From positions 26,247 through 89,077 of the forward strand of contig MKTK01000034.1 of the NCBI GenBank assembly GCA_001898255.1: DNA of 62,831 nt. The letters run 5' to 3'. The position numbers and the translations under genes were made by a program. This DNA is from Chryseobacterium sp. 39-10. Lineage in GTDB: Bacteria; Bacteroidota; Bacteroidia; Flavobacteriales; Weeksellaceae. Below the pieces are notes generated by a model, which worked only from the letters and a program-made list of their open reading frames with translations, was not told the DNA's origin and did not search any database. This document shows, piece by piece, positions 42,092-50,273 of this stretch; position 1 is the stretch's first letter, and each line of letters opens with the position of its first letter.

Positions 42092-42592
42092 ATGATAATC
42101 AGGTCAAAACATATTCATTTTAACAAAGAGAAATTTCCCTTTCAGCAATGTTTGCGGAGGATTTTCCTTCTCATGCTTTTTGTGATTTCGGGCTGGGCAA
42201 ACGCGCAAATTTCTTTCGATGCCCTTCGTCAGAAAATGGATTGGGAACCGCGATACATTGTGATGAACATCAGTTCTAAAACCTGTATATACTGTATGAT
42301 GCAGCAAAAGAAGTTGGAGAAAGATAGCGAGCTTCAACAACGTTTAGCAGCAGAAGTTTACTATTTGCCGTGGATGGTGGAAGAAATGAATGGTATTACT
42401 TTTAATCAGCATTATTTTGAAACCGGAAAAGAATTTGTTGAAAAATTGGGAAAAAGAAAGAACGAGGTTTTGGGCTACCCGCTTTGGATTGTTTTTGATG
42501 AGAAAAGCAATGTGGTTTACCGGAGTTATGGGCTCATGAACAACGGGCAGATCGGTCAATTGCTGGATATCCTGAAAAATGAAAGGAGATAG
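42092..42592 (+). CDS. Secreted thioredoxin-fold protein with CIYC motif
   Basis: A 166-residue protein with an N-terminal hydrophobic export signal (about 20-42, RRIFLLMLFVISGWANAQ), then a thioredoxin-like domain with the redox motif CIYC (about residue 69) in the context NISSKTCIYCMMQQKKLE and a GYPLWIVFDEK strand holding the cis-Pro equivalent. It probably works in the periplasm as a thiol oxidoreductase or metallochaperone. It begins 12 bp after the TonB-receptor stop, so the two are cotranscribed. The receptor plug also has a Cys pair, raising the idea that this protein keeps it reduced. Confidence 0.78.
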   Translation: MIIRSKHIHFNKEKFPFQQCLRRIFLLMLFVISGWANAQISFDALRQKMDWEPRYIVMNISSKTCIYCMMQQKKLEKDSELQQRLAAEVYYLPWMVEEMNGITFNQHYFETGKEFVEKLGKRKNEVLGYPLWIVFDEKSNVVYRSYGLMNNGQIGQLLDILKNERR

Positions 42593-42696
42593 CACTTATC
42601 TTTTCAAATACCGTTAATCGTATACAGAACAATTTTTCACTAAAAAAGCAAAGAGTTTTTATTCCGTTAAAATTTCGGAATCCCATCTTTAAAAAA

Positions 42697-42704
42697 TATC
42701 TTTG
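42697..42704 (+). promoter_or_regulatory. -7 promoter box for the nucleoid-associated protein
   Basis: TATCTTTG (TAnnTTTG), with TTTC 20 bp upstream as a near -33. The ATG follows 24 bp later. Confidence 0.5.
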
Positions 42705-42727
42705 TGATTCTGAAAAAATAGCAAAAT

Positions 42728-43744
42728 ATGTTCTCAAAAATAGTTGTACACAGAGTGGGCAACAAGATCAATCAGGAAGCGCTCATCTTGTCGCAGGAAG
42801 AGTTGCAGCTCGATGAAGAAATGAAGGAGCTGCTGCAGGATTTTTTCCTGAAGGCATTCAAATCCGAAGAGCAGTTTCGCTTTTACAGCGATTCTTATCT
42901 GGTGAACAATCCCGTGTTTTCTTCGGTTTCCGAAATCTTCGAAGATCCTGAAAAATTCCTTTGGGAATCCGAAAATATTGCCAGGCATTTATACGACATC
43001 ACCGAAAACCCTCGTGTTCAAAGCGGAGAGCTTTTCGTGGTTTATTTTGAGGGGGATGAAAATGCAGACGGCAGTAAAATAGATTCTATTGGTATTTTTA
43101 AAACAGAAAACAAAAACCCTTTCCTCAAGATCTTCCCAAAAAACGAGTCTTTCGAGATCGATAAAGATTATGGTATCGGGCTTTCTAAACTGGACAAAGG
43201 ATGCATCGTGTATAACCAGTTTAAAGAAACCGGTTATGCTGTTTCGGTGGTCGATAATAATAAAAACGGCGACATGTACTACTGGTTCGAGGATTTTCTG
43301 AAGGTTCAGCAACGGGACGACGAGTACTTCCACACCCAGGAAACCTTGGCGGTTTACAAAGATTTTATCACCAAGCAGCTTCCACAAGAGTTTGAAGTGT
43401 CCAAAGCCGATCAGGCCGATTTTCTCAATAAATCGCTCACCTTTTTCAAAGAGAAAGAAGAATTCAAATACGATGATTTTGTGAACGAAGTGTTGGAAGA
43501 TAAAAATGTGATCGAGAGTTTTGGCAATTTCAAATCCGATTACGAAAGTGATATGCAGGTCTCCATTTCAGAAGATTTCGCCATCAATACCGCGGCGGTA
43601 AAGAAAAACCAAAGGCATTTTAAAAGCGTAATCAAATTGGATAAGAATTTCCATATCTACATTCATGGCGATCGTAAAAAGATTGAAACAGGACAGGATG
43701 AAAATGGTAAATATTATCGATTGTATTTTGAGGAAGAGCAATAG
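42728..43744 (+). CDS. Nucleoid-associated protein (NdpA/YejK, NA37 family)
   Basis: A 338-residue acidic cytoplasmic protein covering the whole 37-kDa nucleoid-associated family: the N-terminal IVVHRVGNKINQEAL start, the SGELFVVYFEGDENADGSKIDSIGIFKTE strand pair (about 100-128), LDKGCIVYN, and the C-terminal FKSVIKLDKNFHIYIHGDRKKIE. Homologues bind DNA non-specifically in enterobacteria; their precise role is unclear. It is a single-gene unit with its own promoter, unrelated to neighbours. Confidence 0.88.
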   Translation: MFSKIVVHRVGNKINQEALILSQEELQLDEEMKELLQDFFLKAFKSEEQFRFYSDSYLVNNPVFSSVSEIFEDPEKFLWESENIARHLYDITENPRVQSGELFVVYFEGDENADGSKIDSIGIFKTENKNPFLKIFPKNESFEIDKDYGIGLSKLDKGCIVYNQFKETGYAVSVVDNNKNGDMYYWFEDFLKVQQRDDEYFHTQETLAVYKDFITKQLPQEFEVSKADQADFLNKSLTFFKEKEEFKYDDFVNEVLEDKNVIESFGNFKSDYESDMQVSISEDFAINTAAVKKNQRHFKSVIKLDKNFHIYIHGDRKKIETGQDENGKYYRLYFEEEQ

Positions 43745-43792
43745 TTTTGATAAAAATCATATTCCATTTGAATAAAAATATGGTGCGAAAAA

Positions 43793-43823
43793 TTGTTGGT
43801 GCATCATAGAATCCGTAAATTTG
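43793..43823 (+). promoter_or_regulatory. mdh promoter
   Basis: TTG (43793-43795), 20 bp, then TAAATTTG (43816-43823). It leaves a leader of about 85 nt before the mdh ATG. Confidence 0.65.
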
Positions 43824-43914
43824 AAAGTCGAAAAAAAGACCGATTTTTCTCTTACAGAATGAAAATGGAAAGGTTCTAAAAACGCAATTAATCAACAATA
43901 AATATTATTACATT

Positions 43915-44838
43915 ATGAAAGTTACCGTAGTTGGAGCAGGAGCAGTAGGGGCAAGTTGTGCCGAGTACATTGCCATGAAAAACTTCGCTTCCGAAGTTGT
44001 TTTGGTGGATATTAAAGAAGGTTTTGCCGAAGGTAAAGCGATGGATTTGATGCAAACCGCATCGCTGAATGGTTTTGATACCAAGATTACCGGTACTACA
44101 GGAGATTACAGCAAAACTGCCGGTTCTAAGGTAGCAGTCATCACCTCCGGAATCCCAAGAAAACCAGGCATGACTCGCGAAGAACTTATCGGGATTAATG
44201 CAGGTATCGTAAAAGAAGTTACAGCCAATTTGGTGAAACATTCCCCAGAGGTTATCATCATTGTAGTGTCTAATCCAATGGATACCATGGCTTATTTGGT
44301 ACACAAAACATCTGGTTTGCCTAAGCATAAAATCATCGGTATGGGTGGAGCGCTAGATTCTGCTCGTTTCAAATACAGATTGGCAGAAGCGTTAGAAGCA
44401 CCAATTTCTGATGTTGACGGAATGGTGATTGCTGCACACAGCGATACAGGAATGGTTCCATTAATGAGCAAAGCCACAAGAGGCGGCGTACCGGTAACTA
44501 ATTTCTTAACCGAAGATCAACAAAAATATGTAATTGAAGAAACCAAAGTGGGTGGGGCTACGCTTACCAAACTTTTAGGAACTTCAGCTTGGTATGCACC
44601 GGGTGCAGCCGTTTCAGTATTGGTACAGTCTATCGTTTGCGACCAGAAAAAAATGATTCCTTGCTCATTGTTGCTTGATGGTGAGTACGGACAAAGTGAC
44701 ATCTGCTTGGGTGTGCCAGCGATTATTGGTGCTAATGGTGTTGAGAAAATCATCGAAATCCCATTAACTGATGCGGAGAAAGAAAGCTTCGAAACTGCCG
44801 CAAAAGCAGTACGCGATGTGAATGGTGATTTAAAATAA
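43915..44838 (+). CDS. mdh: Malate dehydrogenase
   Basis: NAD-dependent cytoplasmic enzyme interconverting malate and oxaloacetate in the TCA cycle, 307 residues, of the LDH-like tetrameric class. The Rossmann motif GAGAVG is at 7-12 with the acidic VDI strand end near 36, the mobile loop TSGIPRKPGMTREEL carries the substrate Arg residues (about 80-90), and the catalytic pair is Asp/His in the RFKYRLAEAL to AAHSDTGMVP region. It is monocistronic with its own promoter and a strong terminator. Confidence 0.96.
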   Translation: MKVTVVGAGAVGASCAEYIAMKNFASEVVLVDIKEGFAEGKAMDLMQTASLNGFDTKITGTTGDYSKTAGSKVAVITSGIPRKPGMTREELIGINAGIVKEVTANLVKHSPEVIIIVVSNPMDTMAYLVHKTSGLPKHKIIGMGGALDSARFKYRLAEALEAPISDVDGMVIAAHSDTGMVPLMSKATRGGVPVTNFLTEDQQKYVIEETKVGGATLTKLLGTSAWYAPGAAVSVLVQSIVCDQKKMIPCSLLLDGEYGQSDICLGVPAIIGANGVEKIIEIPLTDAEKESFETAAKAVRDVNGDLK

Positions 44839-44859
44839 TCAAATCATTATAAAATGTAA

Positions 44860-44889
44860 AACCTTCCGATAGTTTCGGAAGGTTTTTTT
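44860..44889 (+). terminator. mdh terminator
   Basis: AACCTTCCGA / TCGGAAGGTT perfect 10-bp stem, 5-nt loop, T7 tail. Confidence 0.92.
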
Positions 44890-44922
44890 GTTTTTAGTGA
44901 GGAGTTTTTGCCAGACTTATCT

Positions 44923-47046
44923 TCAAAGAATCATCGTTAACTGAATCCGTTTTCTTTGTTCTTCTACTTCCACCACTTTTACCTGCACGTGTTGATGGAG
45001 TTTTACTACTTCGTTTACATCCGATACAAAGCCCTCTTTAAGCTGCGAGATATGCACGAGTCCACTTTCTTTAATGCCAATATCCACAAAACAGCCAAAA
45101 GCTGTTATGTTGTTGACGATACCCGGTAATATCATGCCTGGCTTCAGGTGGGTAATATTTTTTACATTGGGGTCAAACTCAAAAACCTTCGCCGCCTTTC
45201 TGGGATCTAATCCAGGTTTTAGCAGTTCTTTCAGAATATCTTCTATGCTTAGAATTCCAATTGACTCTGTGGTGTATCTTTCAGGACGAATTTGTGCAAT
45301 TTTTTCTGCATTAGAGATAAGTTCTGCAGTTTTCAGGCCTAAATCTTTAGCCATTTTCTCTACGGTTTTATAAGATTCTGGATGCACCGCAGAATCGTCA
45401 AGCGGATTTTCAGCATTTTTAATTCTAACAAAAGCTGCCGCTTGCTGGTAGGCCTTTTCTCCTAAACGTGGTACTTTTTTTAGTTGCTGCCTTGTTGTAA
45501 ATGCGCCATTGGCTGTGCGGTATTCTACAATGTTTTCTGCCAGTTTTTCGCCAATGCCCGAAACATAACTCAGCAAAGATTGGCTCGCAGTATTCAGGTT
45601 GATGCCAACAGAATTGACACAGCGAATCACTGTATTGGCTAATTCATCTTTCAATAGCGCAGCGTTCACGTCGTGCTGATATTGGCCAACGCCTATGGAT
45701 TTGGGATCGATCTTGACCAATTCTGCCAAAGGGTCTGCCAATCTTCGTCCGATAGATACTGCGCCACGAACTGTGACATCGTATTGGGGAAATTCATCCC
45801 TGGCCAGTTTACTAGCGGAGTAAACCGATGCACCTGCTTCAGACACCACAAAAACTTGCAATGGCCGGTCGAATGCTATTTTTTTAATAAAAGCTTCTGT
45901 TTCTCTACTCGCAGTTCCGTTGCCAATGGAGATGGCTTGGATGTGGTAGGCATTCACCATGGAACGGATTTTTTTTATCGCCATGCCTGTTTCGTTCTGT
46001 GGTGCATGCGGATAAAGCGTTTCGTTGTGCAGCAGATCGCCTTTTTCGTCGAGGCACACTATTTTGCAGCCACTTCGGAAGCCGGGATCAATTGCCAGAA
46101 TTCTTTTTTCTCCCAAGGGTGATGCCAACAAGAGCTGGCGAAGATTTTCTGCGAAGATGTCGATGGCTTTTTGGTCGGCTTTTTCTTTTGCATCATTTAA
46201 GACTTCATTAGCAATAGCGGGATCGAGCAAGCGTTTATATCCATCAGCGATGGCTATTTTAAGCTGGTCAGCACTTTCGTTTTGAGCTTTGATAATGGCT
46301 CGCTCCATCTGATGCAATGCCTCCCGCTGATCTACGGTAATGGATTTCTTAATGAAACCATCATGCTCTGCTCGAAGGATTGCCAACAAGCGGTGAGACG
46401 GGATGCGGTGTAAGGATTCTTGCCAATCGAAATATTGTTTGAACTTCTGAGCCGGTTCCTCGTTTTGTTGGGACTTAATGACCTTGGTGGTTATGAGGGC
46501 GGTTTTCTGGTACAGACGGCGAAGATTTTTCCGAATGTAGAGGTTTTCGTTAAGCCATTCGGCAACAATGTCGCGTGCACCTTGCAGGGCGTGTTCTTCT
46601 GATGGTACGGTGTTGCTAACAAATCGCGATGCATTACTATAAATATCATTACTGTTTTGTGCCATCAGGATTTTGGCCAAGGGTTCTAAACCTTTTTCGC
46701 GGGCAGCATCTGCTTTGGTTTTTTTTCGCTTCTTGTAGGGAAGGTAAATGTCTTCCAGTTCTTGTAGGATGAAGGTTTGTTCTATTTTTTGCTTTAAGTC
46801 GGAAGTGAGTGCGTTTTGTTCTTCAATGGAGTGCAGGATGCTTTCTTTGCGTTTAATCAGTTCGTCAAACTGTTTATTCAGCTTGGCAATTTGCTCGATC
46901 GCAACTTCATCCAGATTATGTGTTTTATCTTTCCGATAGCGTGCAATAAAGGGAATGGTGCAATCTTCCAATAAAAGTTGAAGGGTAGCTTCAATGCTTT
47001 TTGCAGGCAGGCCGAGATGAGATTGTATGTAGCTTGTGGTGTTCAT
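44923..47046 (-). CDS. tex: Tex family RNA-binding transcriptional accessory protein
   Basis: A 707-residue cytoplasmic nucleic-acid-binding protein. The Tex N-terminal domain covers about 5-195 (IPFIARYRKDKTHNLDE), a YqgF-like RNase H fold about 318-445 (ILAIDPGFRSGCKIV), helix-hairpin-helix repeats about 480-545 (GIGEKLAENIVEYR), and a C-terminal S1 domain about 638-707 (GIVNNITAFGCFVDIG). Tex modulates transcription and is broadly conserved. It is convergent with mdh. No promoter of good quality is seen in the 210 bp upstream. Confidence 0.95.
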   Translation of the reverse strand: MNTTSYIQSHLGLPAKSIEATLQLLLEDCTIPFIARYRKDKTHNLDEVAIEQIAKLNKQFDELIKRKESILHSIEEQNALTSDLKQKIEQTFILQELEDIYLPYKKRKKTKADAAREKGLEPLAKILMAQNSNDIYSNASRFVSNTVPSEEHALQGARDIVAEWLNENLYIRKNLRRLYQKTALITTKVIKSQQNEEPAQKFKQYFDWQESLHRIPSHRLLAILRAEHDGFIKKSITVDQREALHQMERAIIKAQNESADQLKIAIADGYKRLLDPAIANEVLNDAKEKADQKAIDIFAENLRQLLLASPLGEKRILAIDPGFRSGCKIVCLDEKGDLLHNETLYPHAPQNETGMAIKKIRSMVNAYHIQAISIGNGTASRETEAFIKKIAFDRPLQVFVVSEAGASVYSASKLARDEFPQYDVTVRGAVSIGRRLADPLAELVKIDPKSIGVGQYQHDVNAALLKDELANTVIRCVNSVGINLNTASQSLLSYVSGIGEKLAENIVEYRTANGAFTTRQQLKKVPRLGEKAYQQAAAFVRIKNAENPLDDSAVHPESYKTVEKMAKDLGLKTAELISNAEKIAQIRPERYTTESIGILSIEDILKELLKPGLDPRKAAKVFEFDPNVKNITHLKPGMILPGIVNNITAFGCFVDIGIKESGLVHISQLKEGFVSDVNEVVKLHQHVQVKVVEVEEQRKRIQLTMIL

Positions 47047-47206
47047 TCCTTTTGTTTAAAGGTGCTAAAATACTCGTTTTCTTCGGAAATTGCAGCAGGC
47101 GAAATGGGGGCTTAGAAAGGTAACAATCAAAATAGGCCATTACTTTACATATTGCTTTCTCATCCGCCGGCGGTGAAATAAGTGAGATTTTAATTGAGTG
47201 GTAAGG

Positions 47207-47250
47207 ATAAAAAAACGCTAATAAATTAACAATGAATTTATTAGCGTTTT
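47207..47250 (-). terminator. Terminator of the tRNA operon
   Basis: Perfect 16-bp stem (47212-47227 with 47235-47250), 7-nt loop, and a T5 tail on the minus strand, starting 7 bp after the tRNA-Arg 3' end. Confidence 0.9.
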
Positions 47251-47256
47251 AAAAAG

Positions 47257-47330
47257 TGAGCGCGACAGGATTCGAACCTGTGACCGTCTGCTTAGAAGGC
47301 AGATGCTCTATCCAGCTGAGCTACGCACCC
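47257..47330 (-). tRNA. tRNA-Arg (anticodon TCT)
   Basis: On the minus strand the 74-nt cloverleaf begins GGGTGCG and closes with CGCGCTC (G-U pairs allowed) plus discriminator A. The anticodon loop is CTTCTAA, giving TCT for AGA codons, and the T-arm loop reads GGTTCGAATCC. CCA is not encoded. Confidence 0.95.
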
Positions 47331-47372
47331 TTAGATAAGGTAAAAAAAAATTCCCGAAGGAATTTTGTAAAG

Positions 47373-47447
47373 TCGGGGCGGCAGGATTCGAACCTGCGAC
47401 CTCCTGGTCCCAAACCAGGCGCGATGACCGGACTACGCTACGCCCCG
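47373..47447 (-). tRNA. tRNA-Pro (anticodon TGG)
   Basis: A 75-nt cloverleaf on the minus strand. Acceptor CGGGGCG pairs with CGCCCCG, the anticodon loop TTTGGGA gives TGG, and the T-arm GGTTCGAATCC is present. CCA is not encoded. It lies between tRNA-Ser and tRNA-Arg in one transcript. Confidence 0.95.
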
Positions 47448-47466
47448 AGAAATTGGCCAAAGGTTG

Positions 47467-47551
47467 CGGAGGGTGTGGGATTCGAACCCACGCGACCCTT
47501 GCGGGTCGACAGTTTAGCAAACTGCTCCGTTAACCACTCCGGCAACCCTCC
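47467..47551 (-). tRNA. tRNA-Ser (anticodon GCT)
   Basis: An 85-nt class II tRNA on the minus strand. Acceptor GGAGGGT pairs with ACCCTCC, discriminator G, anticodon loop TTGCTAA gives GCT, and a long variable arm (GACCC...GGGTC) is present. First gene of the tRNA operon. Confidence 0.95.
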
Positions 47552-47593
47552 TTTGCAATTTTTTTAAGAACTTCTTTTCTGTAATTGCGAGTG

Positions 47594-47625
47594 CAAATAT
47601 AGCACAGTTTTCAGTATTTACCAAA
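47594..47625 (-). promoter_or_regulatory. Promoter of the tRNA-Ser-Pro-Arg operon
   Basis: On the minus strand TTTG, 20 bp, TATATTTG: near-perfect consensus. Transcription would begin roughly 35 nt before tRNA-Ser. Confidence 0.75.
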
Positions 47626-47647
47626 ATTTTTTACTTAATTTTTTTCG

Positions 47648-47655
47648 TATTTTTG
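47648..47655 (+). promoter_or_regulatory. -7 promoter box for the amidase gene
   Basis: TATTTTTG (TAnnTTTG), 28 bp before the ATG at 47684. It lies back to back with the tRNA promoter. Confidence 0.5.
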
Positions 47656-47683
47656 GAAGTGAAAATTCTTTATTCAAAGTAAA

Positions 47684-48706
47684 ATGCGTAATTCATTATA
47701 TTTCATCGGGTTAAGTTTTTTAATCATTTCGTGTGGTTCGCAAAAAACAGTAACATCAAACAAAACAAAATCTGGAACAGGTCCAACAGCAGTCGTTCAC
47801 AAGCCGGAAATGCCCGAAAGACCAAAGGTGCAGCATGAAGGTCATGAGGATTTCTATAAAGTGAATATTGCGGACGCTACCAAGAATAATAATACCATCA
47901 GTTATGGATCTATTGTTTCGGCCAATCCGGCAGGTTACAAGGTGGTTAAAACCTATTTTCCTTCACTGGCTCAAAACTATAGGCAGAAATACATTATTCT
48001 GCATTATACCGCGCTTGATGACGATAAATCGGTTACCGTTCTTACTCAGCAAACCGTGAGTGCGCATTACTTGGTTAATAATTTGGGCGACCGGGATATC
48101 TATCAGCTCGTCGATGAAAACAAACGTGCTTACCATGCAGGAATTAGCGCGTGGAGAACCGATAAAGCCCTCAATGATACTTCCATCGGCATCGAAATTG
48201 TGAATGGTGGCTACAAATCTGATGCATCAGGAGCAAAAATTTTTCCCGATTTTGACCCGGAACAGATTAAAAAAGTGGCGGCGTTGGTGAAGGATATCGC
48301 CAATCGATACATGATTCCCGCAACTAATATTTTAGGACATTCCGATATTGCACCGACTAGAAAACAAGATCCGGGACCAAAATTTCCTTGGAAAAAACTT
48401 TATGACGACTATCAAATAGGAATGTGGTACGATGATGCAACCAAACAGGATATCATGACTACGCAGGTGCTCAATGATCCTTATTTCGGAACCAATCTTA
48501 GTACGCCACAGTTTATTTTTAAATACCAAACCGCGCTTCAAACATTCGGCTATGATATACAACCGTCCGGATTGCTGGATGATGCCACTAAAAAAACCAT
48601 CGAGGCATTTCAATATCATTTTCGTCCAGAAAAGTATGATGGTGTAATGGATGCTGAAACATGGGTTATTTTACAGTCTCTCATAAAAAAATATCCTTCA
48701 AAGTAA
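47684..48706 (+). CDS. N-acetylmuramoyl-L-alanine amidase lipoprotein (Amidase_2 plus PG-binding)
   Basis: A 340-residue envelope hydrolase. The lipobox IISC (Cys about 17) follows a short signal, and a Pro/Lys-rich linker precedes the Amidase_2 domain at about 95-240, with zinc ligands His in YIILHYTALDDD, His in GHSDIAPTRKQDPGPKF and an Asp/Cys-equivalent in the DPGPKFPW segment. A peptidoglycan-binding-like domain is C-terminal (about 270-340: YQTALQTFGYDIQPSGLLDDATKKTIEAFQ). It resembles AmiD of enterobacteria, an outer-membrane lipoprotein acting in muropeptide turnover. Confidence 0.9.
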   Translation: MRNSLYFIGLSFLIISCGSQKTVTSNKTKSGTGPTAVVHKPEMPERPKVQHEGHEDFYKVNIADATKNNNTISYGSIVSANPAGYKVVKTYFPSLAQNYRQKYIILHYTALDDDKSVTVLTQQTVSAHYLVNNLGDRDIYQLVDENKRAYHAGISAWRTDKALNDTSIGIEIVNGGYKSDASGAKIFPDFDPEQIKKVAALVKDIANRYMIPATNILGHSDIAPTRKQDPGPKFPWKKLYDDYQIGMWYDDATKQDIMTTQVLNDPYFGTNLSTPQFIFKYQTALQTFGYDIQPSGLLDDATKKTIEAFQYHFRPEKYDGVMDAETWVILQSLIKKYPSK

Positions 48707-48826
48707 AAAAAATCTGTTTTTTGCATCATATCGATATCCACTGTCGCCAGAGTCGATCAGTAAAATTGAGATGATCAATTGTTGAGAATCGTTTAATAAT
48801 CTTATCTTTTCAGCAAATTATTTTTT

Positions 48827-50221
48827 ATGGAAAATTTCAGAAATGAGACTGATTTGCTAGGTACGCTGCAAGTGCCTATCGATGCATATTATGGTGTACA
48901 AACACAGCGTGCAATTAATAATTTCAAGATTTCGGGACAGCATCTTTCTTCCTATCCACACTTTATTGCCGCATTAGGAATGGTGAAAAAAGCGGCTGCG
49001 AAAACCAATTACGAATTAGGTTTACTGGATCAGGATCTTTATCACAAAATAGCAGAAACTTGTGATGAACTGATTGCAGGGCAGTTGCACGATCAATTTC
49101 CCATTGATATGATTCAGGGAGGTGCCGGTACGTCGGTGAATATGAATGCGAACGAAGTCATTGCCAATCGTGTTCTTGAAAAAATGGGCAGGGCAAAAGG
49201 TGATTATCAATATTGCTCACCTAATGATCATGTTAACTTATCGCAGTCTACCAATGACGCTTACCCTACGTCCATCAAACTTGCTTTGTTGCACATGAAC
49301 CAGGAATTGGTCGTTAAATTGGAGCATATTATTGCTGCTTTCCGGGAAAAAGGGAAGGAGTTTTCCAAAATCATCAAAATGGGTAGAACCCAGCTTCAGG
49401 ATGCTGTTCCCATGACTTTGGGACAGGAGTTTGAAGCTTTTGCCGCTAACTTAGAAGAAGATATTTCCAAGCTCAATGCCAATGCCAATTTATTTGTGGA
49501 AATTAATATGGGTGCCACCGCGATTGGCACTGGTTTAAATGCTCCGGTGGGCTACGCCGATCTTTGTGCCAAAAATCTTGCGCATATCAGTGGATTCCCC
49601 ATTGTTTCGGCACCAGATTTAGTGGAAGCTACTCCGGATACGGGCTCTTACGTCATATACTCTTCAGCAATGAAGCGTCTTGCCGTAAAGCTGTCGAAAA
49701 TCTGTAACGATCTTCGCTTATTATCGTCAGGTCCAAGGGCGGGTCTCTTTGAAATCAATCTTCCCCCAATGCAACCGGGATCATCCATTATGCCGGGCAA
49801 AGTAAATCCTGTGATTCCTGAAGTGGTGAATCAGGTTTGTTATAAAGTAATTGGCAATGACCTCACCGTAACTTTCGCGGCAGAAGCCGGGCAGCTGCAA
49901 TTGAATGTAATGGAACCCGTACTTTCTCATGCCATTATGGAGAGCAATACTTTTCTTGGAAATGCTATTGATACCCTGCGAGAGAAATGCATTACAGGAA
50001 TTACGGCCAATAAAGAAGTGTGCCTTAATATGGTGAGAAACAGCATTGGAATCGTGACGGCGTTAAACCCATACATCGGCTACAAAAATTCGACCCAAAT
50101 TGCCAAAGAAGCTTTGGAAACAGGTAGAAGCGTGTACGATCTGGTTTTGGAAAAAGAATTGCTTTCCCAAGAAAAATTGGATGCGATTCTGGATCCAGAA
50201 AACATGCTTAAACCGCACTGA
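48827..50221 (+). CDS. aspA: Aspartate ammonia-lyase
   Basis: Cytoplasmic aspartase of 464 residues converting L-aspartate to fumarate and ammonia; aspartase/fumarase superfamily. The signature [11 protein letters not shown] is at about 317-327 with the catalytic Ser, [14 protein letters not shown] and [11 protein letters not shown] are substrate-binding segments, and the N-terminus [23 protein letters not shown] is aspartase-like rather than fumarase-like. The neighbouring peptidase genes include a DPP11-type enzyme that releases Asp/Glu-containing dipeptides, suggesting use of aspartate from peptides. A weak promoter-like TATCTTTT lies at 48803. Confidence 0.95.
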   Translation: MENFRNETDLLGTLQVPIDAYYGVQTQRAINNFKISGQHLSSYPHFIAALGMVKKAAAKTNYELGLLDQDLYHKIAETCDELIAGQLHDQFPIDMIQGGAGTSVNMNANEVIANRVLEKMGRAKGDYQYCSPNDHVNLSQSTNDAYPTSIKLALLHMNQELVVKLEHIIAAFREKGKEFSKIIKMGRTQLQDAVPMTLGQEFEAFAANLEEDISKLNANANLFVEINMGATAIGTGLNAPVGYADLCAKNLAHISGFPIVSAPDLVEATPDTGSYVIYSSAMKRLAVKLSKICNDLRLLSSGPRAGLFEINLPPMQPGSSIMPGKVNPVIPEVVNQVCYKVIGNDLTVTFAAEAGQLQLNVMEPVLSHAIMESNTFLGNAIDTLREKCITGITANKEVCLNMVRNSIGIVTALNPYIGYKNSTQIAKEALETGRSVYDLVLEKELLSQEKLDAILDPENMLKPH

Positions 50222-50261
50222 TTTCTCTAAGAATCTGTAATGTTTAATGATTAAAATTGAT

Positions 50262-50268
50262 GAAGGAG
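50262..50268 (+). promoter_or_regulatory. Shine-Dalgarno sequence for the M16 protease
   Basis: GAAGGAG/GGAGGG lies 5-7 bases before the ATG at 50274. Such a strong match is rare in this window, and it decides between three in-frame ATGs (50247, 50274, 50304). Confidence 0.45.
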
Positions 50269-50273
50269 GGTTT

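Noticed and set aside
47256..47567. A 103-residue plus-strand frame with peptides such as GRQDSNLRPPGPKPG
   Set aside because: It is the antisense translation of the three tRNA genes. These phrases are well-known artefacts of tRNA-Pro and tRNA-Ser read on the wrong strand.
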